Program-made: the position numbers and the translations under genes
Shown: in pieces, positions 11,891-22,646 of the stretch
Layout: each line of letters opens with the position of its first letter
Position numbering within the stretch: the first letter of the stretch is position 1
The notes under the pieces: model-generated
Databases searched by the model: none
What the model saw: the letters and a program-made list of their open reading frames with translations, nothing else
What the model was told of the DNA's origin: nothing
DNA from: Anaspis maculata
Taxonomy: Eukaryota; Arthropoda; Insecta; Coleoptera; Scraptiidae
Direction: 5' to 3'
Length of the DNA: 64,000 bases
Assembly (NCBI GenBank): GCA_949128115.1
Contig: OX421961.1
Coordinates: forward strand, 87,465,277-87,529,276

Positions 11891-14160
11891 GTTTTGGTTG
11901 TGCGAGGAGTTGCTAGGAAAATTCTCCTTGGCAACTCCTCGCACAACCAAAACAACAACAATAGTGGCGGGGTTAACGGCCAAAAATGGAATGATCTGTG
12001 CATTTTGTGATCAAAGCATGAAATTTGGCATACGTGTTCAGAAGATCCTCCTTTACAATTCCAGATGTAGCGCCACGCAAGATTTCGCACCAGAGGCACT
12101 GTATTGCGGTTAATATACCTGCTAGGGGTAAATTCTGCAAAAATGGTTTCTGGCCGGTCTCTGGTACCGCAGTCGGTATTTTCTGGTTCTGTTCAGCTAA
12201 AACTACATTTAGAAATGAGTGAGGAGTGCATTTTCACGAGCAAAGTTCCAAATGCTGCCTTTATACGTTGTCCTTATACATTTTAAGGCCAACTTTGTTT
12301 TAGTACAGGAAACATGGTAAAAAAAATGCCAAAACCTCGGCAAAGATATGAACGTCCTGAAAACTTGATATTCTGTTCAGAATTAAGTGCCCTCCTACAT
12401 ATCTAAAATTGCCAAAAATCGCATCCCGAGGCTTCGAGTTATTAGAGGGGGGGTAAAAAATTGCAACTCAAGATTAAAGGTATAGAACCCGATGGAACCC
12501 GTCAATCCAATGGATGCAAATACGTCGTAGTTCGACGAATCACATCCCGTTGATACAATTTTGGCACAAAAAGTGTCGATCATTGTTGAAGGGGGGTCGC
12601 GGGGGAGGGCGAAACTCGGCTGGGTGGCTCTTTTTCTTCCTGGACCGTGAAGAATCGATCACGACAAGATTGGTATCTTTTCCGACTAAATTCAATGCCC
12701 TGAACTTGAATCCGATGTATAAATTTGTACAAAAACAAGTTCAAACAAGTTAACTTGAGAAAACCTGTTTTTTCTTTGACAATTTCCGCAAAACTTTTTT
12801 TTACTGTTAGAGGCATTTATCTTTGAAAATATTCCAGAGACCATTAGATTGAACTGTATTCTTAACGAAAATCATCCATTCGATCTGTAACTTTGTTTTT
12901 CGAGATAGAAAAAATCGATTTGAACTTTAGTCGGCACAGCCCGTCGTCTACTACTGACCAGAACACTACACCATGCATTTTTAAATGAAAATAGCCCAAA
13001 CTATCTGAAAAATTATAACTCATCTTTGAAAGTTCGAGGATCTGTGCAGAACTGAATTCCCTATAACATAAACAAAATCGTCATCAATCGCAATGCAGGG
13101 TATTGAGTTATTACTTGAAGGTGCATGCTGTAGTGTTCTGGTCATTAGGAGACGCCGGCCAGTGCCGACTAAAGTTCAAATCGGTTTTTCCTATGTCGGA
13201 AAACAAAATTACAGATCGAATGGATAATTTTCGTTAAGAATACAGTTCAATTTAATGGCCTCTGAAATATTTTCATAGATGAATACCTCTAACAGTAAAA
13301 AAAGGTTCGTGAAAATTGTCGAAGAAAAAACAGGTTTTCTTGAGTTAACTTGTTCGAATTTGTTTTTATCCAAATTTACACATCGGATTTAAGTTCAGGA
13401 CATTGAATTTAGTCGGAAAAAATACCAATCTTGTCGTGATCGATTCTTCATTGCCCAGAAAGAAAAAGAGCCACCCAGCCGAGTCTCGCTCTTCCCCACG
13501 ATCCCCCTTCAACAATGATCTACACTTTTTGTGCCAAAATTGTATCAACTGGTTGTGATCCGTCGAACTACGACGTATTTGCATCCATTGGATTGACGGG
13601 TTTCATCGGGTTCCATACCTTTCATTTCAAGCTGCAATTTTTTACCCCCCCTCCAATAATTCCAAGCCTCGGGGTGCAAGTTTTGGAAATTTTGGATATG
13701 TAGTAGGGCACATAATTCTGGACAGAATGTCAAATTTTCAGGACGTTCATATCTTTGCCGAGGTATTGGCAATTTTTTCACCATGTTTCCTGTACTAAAA
13801 CAAAGTTGGCCTTAGAATGTATTGAAACAACGTATAAAGGCAGCATTTGAAACTTTGCCTATGAAAATGTACTCCTCACTCATTTCTACATGTAGTTTCA
13901 ACTAAACAGAACTAAAAAATACCAACTGCGGTACTAGATACCGGCCAGGAACCATTTTTGCAGAATTTACCCCTAGCAGGTATATTAACCGCAATACAGT
14001 GTCTCTGGCGCAAAATCCGGCGTGGCGCCACATCTGGAATTGCGAAGGAGGGTCTTCTGAACAAGTACGCCAAATTTCATGCTTTGATCACAAAATGCAC
14101 AGACCATTCCGCTAACCCCCCCACTACAACGTTCGTTTCGCACCTCGCACAACAAAAGTG
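11891..14160. repeat. Long foldback element, about 1.05-kb arms (family E)
   Basis: 11891-12980 pairs with 13122-14160. Clear pairs are the arm tips (GTTGTGCGAGG / CCTCGCACAAC) and the loop edges, where 12921-12980 pairs with 13128-13190. The loop is about 140 bp. The same peptide shadow (MQIRRSST...) appears on opposite strands of the two arms, as a palindrome predicts. A partial copy lies at 42206-43049, and 59538-61222 has the same arm layout. No transposase is visible. Confidence 0.85.
11898..11947. repeat. Local hairpin in the left arm tip of family E
   Basis: TTGTGCGAGGAGTTGCTAGG is followed after about 7 bases by its near-perfect reverse complement. The right arm lacks this duplication, so the left tip was locally inverted and duplicated after the element formed. 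Confidence 0.8.
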
Positions 14161-14210
14161 GAAGCAGATTACAATCAATCCTGTATATCAAGCCGGAGTG
14201 ATTGTCTAAA

Positions 14211-15127
14211 TACAGGGTCATTCAAAAAAGATGTCCACCCCCATTTTTCTCAAGATCCGTTGAAGCTAGCGAGTTGCGGTAAAAACCGTTGGATTCAGCT
14301 TGTTTTTCTTATCAAATTTGATATGTCACCAAAACTGCTTCACCAAAACTCTTGAGTACGGGGGCACCTCAAAATTTTGGCCATTTTTTTTTACACTGCA
14401 TAACATTGAGTGATATGTGATTGAAAATCCTTGAGAAGTTTCAATGGACAAGTGCAAAAAGTTTCCGAAAATTTTCAGCCGTTTTCATTTTATGACAGAA
14501 AACAAAAATCTGGAAAAACACGTTTTAATGTATAAAATGATAATCAATGAGAACTTTTTAAACTGCGAACTGCATTCAATCGAGCTCATCAAAACGGTCA
14601 GTATGATATGTAACTCAATATGCAATAGCTATTCTAAAATTTTGAGGCAATTCCATTTTACCCATCAAAATCTTCATTTAGAAAAATCTCAAAATTTCAG
14701 AAATAGTCATTGTATGTATATTGAGTTACACATCATACTGACCGTTTTAATGAGTTCTATTGAATGCAGTTTGCAGTTGGGAAAAATTCTCATTGTTTCT
14801 CATTTTATACATAAAAACGTGTTTTTTCAGGTTTTTGTTTTCTGTCATAAAATGAAAACCGCTGGAAATTTTCGAAAACTTTTTGCACTTGTCCATTGAA
14901 ACTTTTCAAAGACTTTTTAATAACATCACTCAATAATGTGCAGTGTAAAAAAAAATGGCCATAATTTTGAGGTGCCCCCGTATTCAGAGTTTTGGTGAAA
15001 TAGTTTTGTTGACATATCAAATTTGATCAGAAAAACTAGCTGAATCCAACGGTTTCTACCGCAACTCGCTAGCTTCAACGGATCTTGAGAAAAATAGGGG
15101 TGGACATCTCTTTTGAATTACCTTGTA
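14211..15127. repeat. TA-flanked foldback element, 0.92 kb
   Basis: The ends are TACAGGGTCATTCAAAA and TTTGAATTACCTTGTA. The arms pair along almost their whole length to a centre near 14668. A 151-codon frame at 14444-14899 runs through the palindrome and is a mirror-image artefact. The TA-CAGGGT ends point to Tc1/mariner-type insertion (inference). Confidence 0.85.
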
Positions 15128-15683
15128 TACGACAGTTTCCGCCCGGCCCGGCCGTGGAAATATCTTGGTGGCATGATGGAAAGAAGCGCCATCCATAAGT
15201 TTGTCATTGTTCGTTCAAAATGCTCTTTTTCTTAGATGTTTTCTTTGCTGTATCATGCTTATGAAAAGACAAACTGAAGAAAATACGTAGGTATCTGATT
15301 GAGCTAGCCATCGAATAGCAATTTTTAAGACTCATCGTATGGAATAACGGAAGCTATTCGTGGTCTTTTTCATGCATGATTTTTCGTTATTTTTCAGGTT
15401 TTTCTCGGTAGCTTCTTCATGGCTGAATCTCCTTCATCTTACGAACAGTTTAACATATCGAGTACTTTTTTCGATAATCGAATTTTATCTATTTGAGCTC
15501 ATATAATCTGTTGCATTTGAGGACAATCGCTCAACTATAAACAATATTCAATAACAAATGTATATCTCCAAAACTCATCTACGAGTAGGTACTAGCTCCA
15601 AAAAAGTCCAGCAGCTTCTTCCTGGATCGATAATTAGACCTTTATGCTCCAACTTTAAAATTAATAAAACTGGCTTCACCTAT
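15128..15683. other. Spacer between two foldback elements
   Basis: I see no gene, RNA or repeat in this interval. Confidence 0.5.
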
Positions 15684-17534
15684 TAAACTGCTCGTCAAAA
15701 GTTAAGCATAGAGCAAAATTGGCTCCCATTTCAAGCATGGATATATTGGGCAAAAAATATCCGATTTAAAAAAAGTTTATGGTGGCTGGTAGAACTTTTC
15801 TTCAGCTGCAAGACGCTATGTCGACTTACGGCACCATTGACTTTGTCCATGATATACAGGATGCCAAAGAAGGAGTGTCAAAAGTGTTAATTTTTGAAGT
15901 CGTGGAACTTTTTTAGAAAAAATTCCGGATTTTTGTTTCTTGAGTTCAAGAAAGCGGATATCAATATCTCGAAATGGTTTTTGACTTTTGATCGTATTTT
16001 GTTTTTCCAAAGAGTTCTTGATTTTTTTGTGAAATTTAGATTTTTTGATGCAGAATTTGCTAGAGCAGTTGCTTTTTCTTGAAAATTCACAGAAACGTAC
16101 ACAGTTGCTGGATGAATTATACCATGAGAAAATTGACCTCATGGCCCTCCAGAAGAGGTCATCCTCTGGACCTCTTCAGGGGAGATGCCCAATGACGCAT
16201 GCTGCGACATCACTTTGACACTTATTGAACCCAGCATGGATAAAAATGCAAGACTTGTAACCATACGTTGCATCAAAATTACCATGGTTACCAATTAGTC
16301 CCATCATGGGTGATTTTGTTTCTGCCCAAGTCACTGGAAATTTTCAAAAGTGATATCTCCTAGACGAGTAGAGATAGAGCCATAATCCTTTTTTTGATTC
16401 CAACCGGACACATTATTGATCATTCGAGCATGATGTGCAAATTTTTCACGGTCATACTTTTTCAGTGGTGGGGGGTAATTTTGACGTTTGTCATGTCAGA
16501 TTTTTTTTCTTGTACTTGTCATCATTGAAATGTCAACATGAATGTATACTGTCAGTTTCAGCTGATGAATTTCAAGTTTGCGTTCGGTGTTTTTCTTCCT
16601 CAAAGTCCAGGTTTCCTGAGAAAACCTTCGTTGGTCTTTTGTTTTCACTACTGATGTGGAAGTGGTAGATTACATTCATGTTGACATTTCAATGATGACA
16701 AGTACAAAAAAAAAATTCTGACTTGACAAACGTCAAAATTTTCCCCCACCACTGAAAAAGTATGAACGTGAAAAATTTGCACATCGTGCTTGAATGACCA
16801 TTGCTGTGTCCGATTGAAATCAAAAAAAAAATTATGGCTCTATCTCTACTCGTCTAGGAGATATCACTTCTGAAAATTTCCAGTGACTTGGGCAGTAACA
16901 AAATCACCCATGATGGGACTACTTGGTAACCATGGTAATTTTGATGCAACGTATGGTTACAAGTCTTGCATTTTTATCCATGCTGGGTTCAATAAGTGTC
17001 AAAGTAATGTCGCAGCATGCTTCATTGGGCATCTCCCCTGAAGAGGTCCAGAGGATGACCTCTTCTGGAGGTCCATGAGGTCAATTTTCTCATGATAAAG
17101 TTCATCCAGCAGCTATGTATGTTTCTGTGAATTTTCAAGAAAAAGCAACTGCTCTAGCAAATTCTGCATCAAAAAATCTAAATTTCACAAAAAAATCAAG
17201 AACTCTTTGAAAAAACAAAATACGATCAAAAGTCAAAAACCGTTTCGAGATATTGATATCCGCTTTCTGAAACTCAAGAGAAAAAAAACCCTGAATTTTT
17301 TCTAAAAAAGTTCCACGACTTCAAAAATTAACACTTTTGACACTCCTTCTTTGGCATCCTGTATATCATGGACAAAGTCAATGGTGACGTGAATCGACAT
17401 GGCGTCTTGTACCTGAAGAAAAGCTCTAACAAGCATCATAAATTTTTTTAAAATCAGATATTCTTCCCCGAAGAAATCCTTACTTGAAATTGGTGCAAAT
17501 TTTGGTCTATGCTTAACTTATGACGAGCAGTTTA
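15684..17534. repeat. TA-flanked foldback element, 1.85 kb (family C)
   Basis: The ends are TA-AACTGCTCGTCAAAAG and CTTATGACGAGCAGTT-TA. Pairing continues to a centre near 16600. A second, inner end-like motif, TATACAGGATGCC, lies at about 15853 and is mirrored near 17365. The inner part (for example AGTGTCAAAG, GATGCAACG and the GAGGTC blocks around 16150 and 17050) is homologous to 62600-62900, so this family recurs in the window. Minus-strand frame 15887-16102 (MYVSVNFQEKATALAN...) has a partial echo there but is not a recognised protein. Confidence 0.85.
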
Positions 17535-18285
17535 TATTAATCTAATCTGAATTAATATTACAGCGAATTGGGTTAGCCAACCCCTGGCCCCTGCTCAGGG
17601 AGTTGTGCAAACTTGGGATAGGAAAATAGGTTTTTTATTAAATTATTATGAAGCCGCTCGGCCGGATTTCTTTCACGAATTCGGTAAGCTATAGAACGGC
17701 TCCTCCGCCAATTGTACGGGTTATAGCTTACCCCCTGCCGAAGTCTCCGGGTTTGTGGCTTACCCTTCCATTGGGGTCTCCAGCGAATATCGGCATAATC
17801 TTTCATATTTTTTCACAGATAGCAGATAGTTCCGTTCGCTGTCGCGTTAGAGATCGTTCTTTCGATAATCAAGTCTATTGCATTTGGGGACGATCGGTTA
17901 GCAATAACAATTTTTAGCAACTTCAACACATACTCACCTACAATCAGTACACAATCATCTCTCGAAGTACCTACTTACTAGCGGATTGTAACATTTCAGA
18001 TCTCATTAAATTTGGAGCTCACTTCTGGGTCTTACACGGTAAGAAATCCGACTGAGTGAATCTCCAACTTGTCTGAGTGAAGTGATGTGAGTTAATTTTT
18101 TGAGTGAAAATTAACGAAAAATTGAGTGAATGGGAAAATTCTATCAAATATGACAACTATATGATCATTACTGAGTACTGCACTCAATTTCGATTGCATT
18201 AACTCAAATTTGATTAGGTTTTAATCAAATTTGATGCATTTCCTCGTCAAATTCGGTTCGAGGGACGTGCCATTCGGCTTCTGCA

Positions 18286-18340
18286 TCAGTCGTTAGTTGT
18301 GAGCCGGCAGCGTCGCTCGTCGAAGAAAACCAGTCCGGGT
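18286..18340 (+). promoter_or_regulatory. Candidate initiator and first exon with 5' splice donor
   Basis: A TCAGT arthropod-type initiator (18286-18290) is followed by a locally GC-rich 50-base segment ending at GG/GTAAGT (donor GT at 18339-18340). This combination looks like a short non-coding leader exon of a gene inside element D. No TATA box is required for such promoters. Transcription is not proven. Confidence 0.35.
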
Positions 18341-18562
18341 AAGTGAAAAATTTCATTCATTGATTATCACTTGATATGATGCACTAATAGATCTATATAT
18401 CCAATTCATCTTCTAAACCCAGCACTGGGACTTTTTGCATTACAAATGAAGTGTCAGGCTGAGGGACACGCTTAGTACGACTGATAGCATCCGATGAAAA
18501 GTTTTGGAGCAAAACCTTGCGTAAAATCATCGGCGGTTATCAGCCGTACCTACCTAGGTATA

Positions 18563-19283
18563 TAGACCAAGAGCTAGCAACGTTTTATTTACCTCATAAG
18601 CAAAATGCGGTTTGACTTCTGGGGCATGTAGAGATTATGATGGGCTTCCATAAAATCTTTGTCTTATGAAAAACACCCCTTGCTTTCTCACAAAACAAGC
18701 AAAGAAATGTGCCATTTGACAGCAGTATTCAACAGCGGATTTTCTGGGGTTCTTAATCGATATAAATATCAGTTTTATCAGGAATGGATAGATTGAACTA
18801 TCTTTCAACTAAATTGAACAGGACCGAATCTCGTAATGTACTAGAAACTACCAAAAACCAGACTTTCTCAACTGGCATGTTCAAGCTAGTAGGCTAGGCC
18901 GAGCTGTTTGGATCGCATTTGATGGCCGATTCTCGAATCACGCCTACTAGAAAAACCGGTGCCAACTTCCGTGCGCTTGGAAATCTGGTTTTTGGTAGTT
19001 TCTAATACATTTCGGTGTTCTTTTTCATTCAATTTAGTTGAAAGATAGTTCGACCTATCCATTCCTGATAAAATTGATATTTATATCGATTGAGAACTCT
19101 AGAAAATCCGCTGTTGAATACTGCTGTCAAATGGCACATTTCTTTGCTTGTCTTGTGAGAAAGCAAGGGGTGTTTTTCATAAGACAAAGATTTTATGGAA
19201 GCCCATCATAATCTCTACATGCCCCAGAAGTCAAACCGCATTTTGCTTATGAGGTAAATAAAACGTTACTAGCTCTTGGTCTA
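18563..19283. repeat. TA-flanked foldback element nested in element D
   Basis: The ends are TA-GACCAAGAGCTA and TAGCTCTTGGTC-TA. The arms of about 330 bp are over 90% matched by eye, and the centre is near 18925. It lies entirely inside 18033-20375 and therefore inserted later than that element. Confidence 0.85.
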
Positions 19284-20020
19284 ATATCTCCGGCCTGAGT
19301 CCCAGCACTCAGAGCTCATTCGATTAACGAATAATGGACGAATAACAGATAAATTTTGATTTAACTATAGTACAAAATAGAAAGGCCGTCTTATGTTAAT
19401 ATCAATGTCCTCCTGGTGTGGGTAATGGAGTGTGGGAAATTTTTGTTGTTGATACCTACTCACTTTCGAGTCAATTCACACAATTTTGAGTTAAATTGCC
19501 ACAAATTTGAGTACATTTCACTAAATTTTGAGTCAGCTACGCTCACTTTTGATTGAAAGTGCCCGCATTCGCTGCTCAGCTGCCTGGCAGTCATTATGCT
19601 GGTTCGCAACCAGCAGCGGTACGGTTTACTTTGCAACAGGAAAAAGCAGGTTTTGACTTTGACTTTTTGTTTTTTGACAGGTGAACTTCATGTTACAACT
19701 GCTTTCTCCATTGGTCCACGGATGGCCTTTAGAGGGTCGTCAAAAGTACAGTATGGTCAAAGGTCCAACACCTTCCACATCAATCACGTTTATTAGTTTT
19801 CTACTGCTAGGTACTATATTACTCGTTTAGTGTAGAAAATATTGGTTTCCTTTTCCTTTATTGCATTCAATACATGTATTTTTAAATTATTGTCACATTT
19901 TTTTTATATTTTTGGTTTTAGGTTGTTCAAATTTTTGTTCAATAATGTTGTAGGTATAATTCATACATTTCGGTACTTTTACAGTGATATTACACAAATT
20001 ATGTATCAATAACATGTCAC

Positions 20021-20041
20021 AATAAAAATGTCCTGAATAAA
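20021..20041 (+). terminator. Tandem AATAAA polyadenylation signals in element D
   Basis: AATAAA occurs at 20021-20026 and 20036-20041, downstream of the possible exons of element D. AATAAA is frequent in AT-rich DNA, so this is only supporting evidence for a transcription unit. Confidence 0.3.
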
Positions 20042-20375
20042 TGCCTAAAAAAGTAAAAGTCTGTTTTTTTTGTCCAAATTAAAAATAATCAAAATTGATT
20101 CATTTATTATCAATCATCAATAATGATCACTTTGAAATATTTTTTGCATCAATATTGAGTTATAATGCATACTCACCTTTGTGCCAATTGCGCTCAATTT
20201 CGAGTGTAAAAAGGCTTGAAAGTACTCAATATTGATTAACAGGAAGTAACTCAAAAATACAGAAATGTACTCAAAAAATTTGAGTTGAATTTTCACTCAA
20301 ATTTGCGTGGACCTGGATTGAATCACTTTTGAGTCCGGTTTGAGTTAAATTTCACTCAAAATTTTTTACCGTGTA

Positions 20376-21030
20376 TGCAACGTGAGTCAGATGTCATCGT
20401 GCAAACTTCCATGGTAGATTCTCCTAGACGCCCTGATTATGAGAAAAACTTATACTGTATGGCTCTATCTCATCGCTTCCTAAGAAAGGTTCAGGGTGTC
20501 AAAGTTGAAAAAAGTATACATTTTTTCGCCATAACTTCCAGAAGCAGGCCCCGATTCAAACAAAACTTTGCACGCATATACCGTCTAAGTTCATTTTATA
20601 AAAATACTTTCAATTTTGGGGGGATCACCAGTAGCGTGCAATAGGATCACACCTAAGTGCTTTTGATGAAAAAGCTAGGTCACTGTCATTTTTCGATGTT
20701 CTTTTATTTATCGAATTTCTTGTTCCATTTGGCCTGATGAGATTTGCTTACACAGATCAACGACTAAGATCTCAGTTACAGAGATAATAATGGCCTTTTT
20801 TTAAGACGCGCAAACTTGAAATTGGCCGCGTAACAAATTTTTCAGATTACTCCTGGAAGTCTTCTTGCCGAAAAACTGCTGCACGAGAGTTCCCATTACA
20901 AAAGCCATAGTACTCGCGGTTTGGGAATGTGGCATTGTTGACAAAAATTTTAACAATGGATTAGATTCAATAAATGACACAAACGTCAAACAATCAAAAA
21001 TTGATTCATGGATTCCATGGCTCATAAATG
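20376..21030. other. Stretch without a recognisable gene
   Basis: Short frames only. The region separates element D from the 3' end of the Penelope-like remnant. Confidence 0.5.
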
Positions 21031-21074
21031 ATTGAACTGCACGCAGTCTTCCTTCAATATGTTATTTATTTTAT

Positions 21075-21120
21075 TCTGACCGGTTTCGAAGGTCTCTGGC
21101 CCTTCTTCGTCAGAGTGTAA
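21075..21120 (-). ncRNA. Hammerhead-ribozyme-like motif of a Penelope-like element
   Basis: On the minus strand, CTGACGA (21107-21113) is followed by GAAGG, an 8-base loop and CCTTC (a perfect helix II), then GAAAC (21083-21087) and CGGTC (21078-21082). This is the conserved order CUGANGA - helix II - GAAA - short helix III - UC cleavage site. Hammerhead motifs with minimal helix III are reported for Penelope-like retroelements. This one lies downstream of the Penelope-like coding remnant on the same strand. Helix I is weak as written, so activity may need a dimer or may be lost. Confidence 0.65.
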
Positions 21121-21361
21121 AGCTATAAGATAAAATACATAAAGCAAGTACATAAAAGGAGAACGATAACATACCAAAAATGTATAAAAGGATGGTATAA
21201 ATAAAGGTTGTGTAAAAGGTTTCAAATTCTTGAGATGTCAATAAAACAGTTATGATGTTGTCATGGAAGGAAGGACAAAAGAACTTGATGGAAATGTATG
21301 AAATAATAGAGCTAATAATAATGGTACAAGGTGGGTGAAAAATTAATGAAAGGATGGTTGA

Positions 21362-22370
21362 TTAGAGAGGAAAAAGGTTATTCAAATCAAAGGCGTTGTA
21401 AAAGTGTTTAAAAGGGAAATCTATACAATCATTTAGGCAATTTTGAGCAGAATTACTAGTTGCTTTACAAATTTCAAGAACCTCTAAATTAGAAATTCTA
21501 ATTAAATTCAAAATTAGTTTCTGAAATGAAGTCATGATTCTCTGAGATGATATGATTGGCGAAAGATGAAGGTGTGTCAATTGAAAGGGTAACTCGACCT
21601 TGCCTGATAAATCTCATGTGTTCTTTAAGACGCTCAATAAATTTTCTGCCTGATTGTCCGATATAGAAAGAGTTACAATTGTTACAGTTAAGTTTATAAA
21701 CACCGGATTTGTCTTGAAGAGAGAGAATGTCTTTTGTATTGACTAGATATGAGTTTAAATTTGAATTTGTTCTGAAAGAAATATTGATTCCAAAAGTTTT
21801 AAAAATGTTTCCAACGATTTTAGAAGGGATGCCAAAATAAGATATGCTATGGTAACTTTTTCTAAAAACATCAGTATTTGTAACATGAAAGGATAGCGCT
21901 TTTGAACGGAATTTGTTGAAAATGCCAAAAATTGTTTTATATTTATATCCGTTAACTTGACCCAAATATTTGATAATGTCAAATTCTTTTTTGAAATTAT
22001 CGTTTGACAATGGTATTTTGAAAAGTCTATGGAAGAGTGAATTGAACGTTGAGTGTTTATGGCTTAATGGATGACATGAATGAATAGGGATGATTGTGTC
22101 AGTATGGGTAGGTTTACGATAGATGGCATATTCAAAAAGACTTTCTTTTCTGGTAATCAAAAGATCAAGAAAAGGTATAGAAGCATTGTCAGATTCAATT
22201 TCAAAAGTGAACTTGATATTGTCATGCAATGAGTTGAGATATTGTAAAAATGTGTGTAAAATGCTATCATCTCCATTGAACAATACCAGGCAATCATCAA
22301 CGTATCTAAACCAAAAGAGGATATTATCTTTGAATGGATTGTTGTTGATTATGTGATTTCTAAATTTTCA
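21362..22370 (-). pseudogene. Penelope-like element: RT C-terminus plus GIY-YIG endonuclease, truncated
   Basis: Reading the minus strand from about 22370, the frame gives FWFRYVDDCLVLFNGDD, containing the YVDD reverse-transcriptase catalytic motif. FLDLLITR...IYRKPTHTD...HPLSHKHS follows, the signature downstream block of Penelope-like RTs. SGVYKLNCNNCNSFYIGQ and RLKEHMR then form a GIY-YIG-type endonuclease with its CxxC pair. The frame ends at 21498. The adjacent frame continues the same protein (LEVLEICKATSN...) to 21362, so a one-base frameshift broke the gene. The N-terminal RT is missing: a stop and unrelated sequence lie just above 22370. The 3' flank carries the hammerhead-like motif and an AATAAA-rich tail (about 21060-21075). 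The element class is secure; the copy is dead. Confidence 0.9.
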
Positions 22371-22496
22371 GACGTTCTTATTTTTGAGCTATATTCGGGT
22401 GTTTCGCCTCCGCTCCGTATACGCTCAATTACAACGAAACAACGAACACGTAAGTTGGCAACACTTCTTGTCAAAGTGTCAAAGTGACAGCAGTTT

Positions 22497-22646
22497 GGGC
22501 GTTTTCCATTTACCGATACAAGTCGACTTGTGTCGACACAAATCGACACAAATGCGTTCCATTTGATCTGTGTTTCTTTGTGTCATCAACACAAGCTAAC
22601 ACAAGCTGACACAAAGCGACACAAATGTTTTAAATGGAAAGCGCCC
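22497..22646. mobile_element. 150-bp MITE with GGGCGTTTTCC ends
   Basis: The terminal repeats GGGCGTTTTCCATTTA and TAAATGGAAAGCGCCC match at 15 of 16 positions. TTT flanks both sides. The inside is filled with repeats of the word ACACAA(A/G) in GACACAAATCGACACAAA-style strings. Confidence 0.7.

Larger units (their letters stand above)
18033..20375. mobile_element. TA-flanked element with ACACGGTAA ends and ACTC/GAGT arrays (family D)
   Basis: The ends are TA-CACGGTAAGAAAT and ATTTTTTACCGTG-TA. Both ends hold many copies of TTTGAGT or ACTCAAA-like words (about 18050-18210 and 19465-20360), which look like subterminal binding-site arrays. Inside are a possible capped and spliced leader exon (18288-18338), two AATAAA signals (20021-20041) and a nested foldback element (18563-19283). 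No transposase was recognised. The 67-codon frame at 19596-19796 (+) is unassigned. Confidence 0.7.

Noticed and set aside
14444..14899. 151-codon plus-strand open frame
   Set aside because: It runs across the centre of a foldback element. Its two halves mirror each other and no family is recognised.
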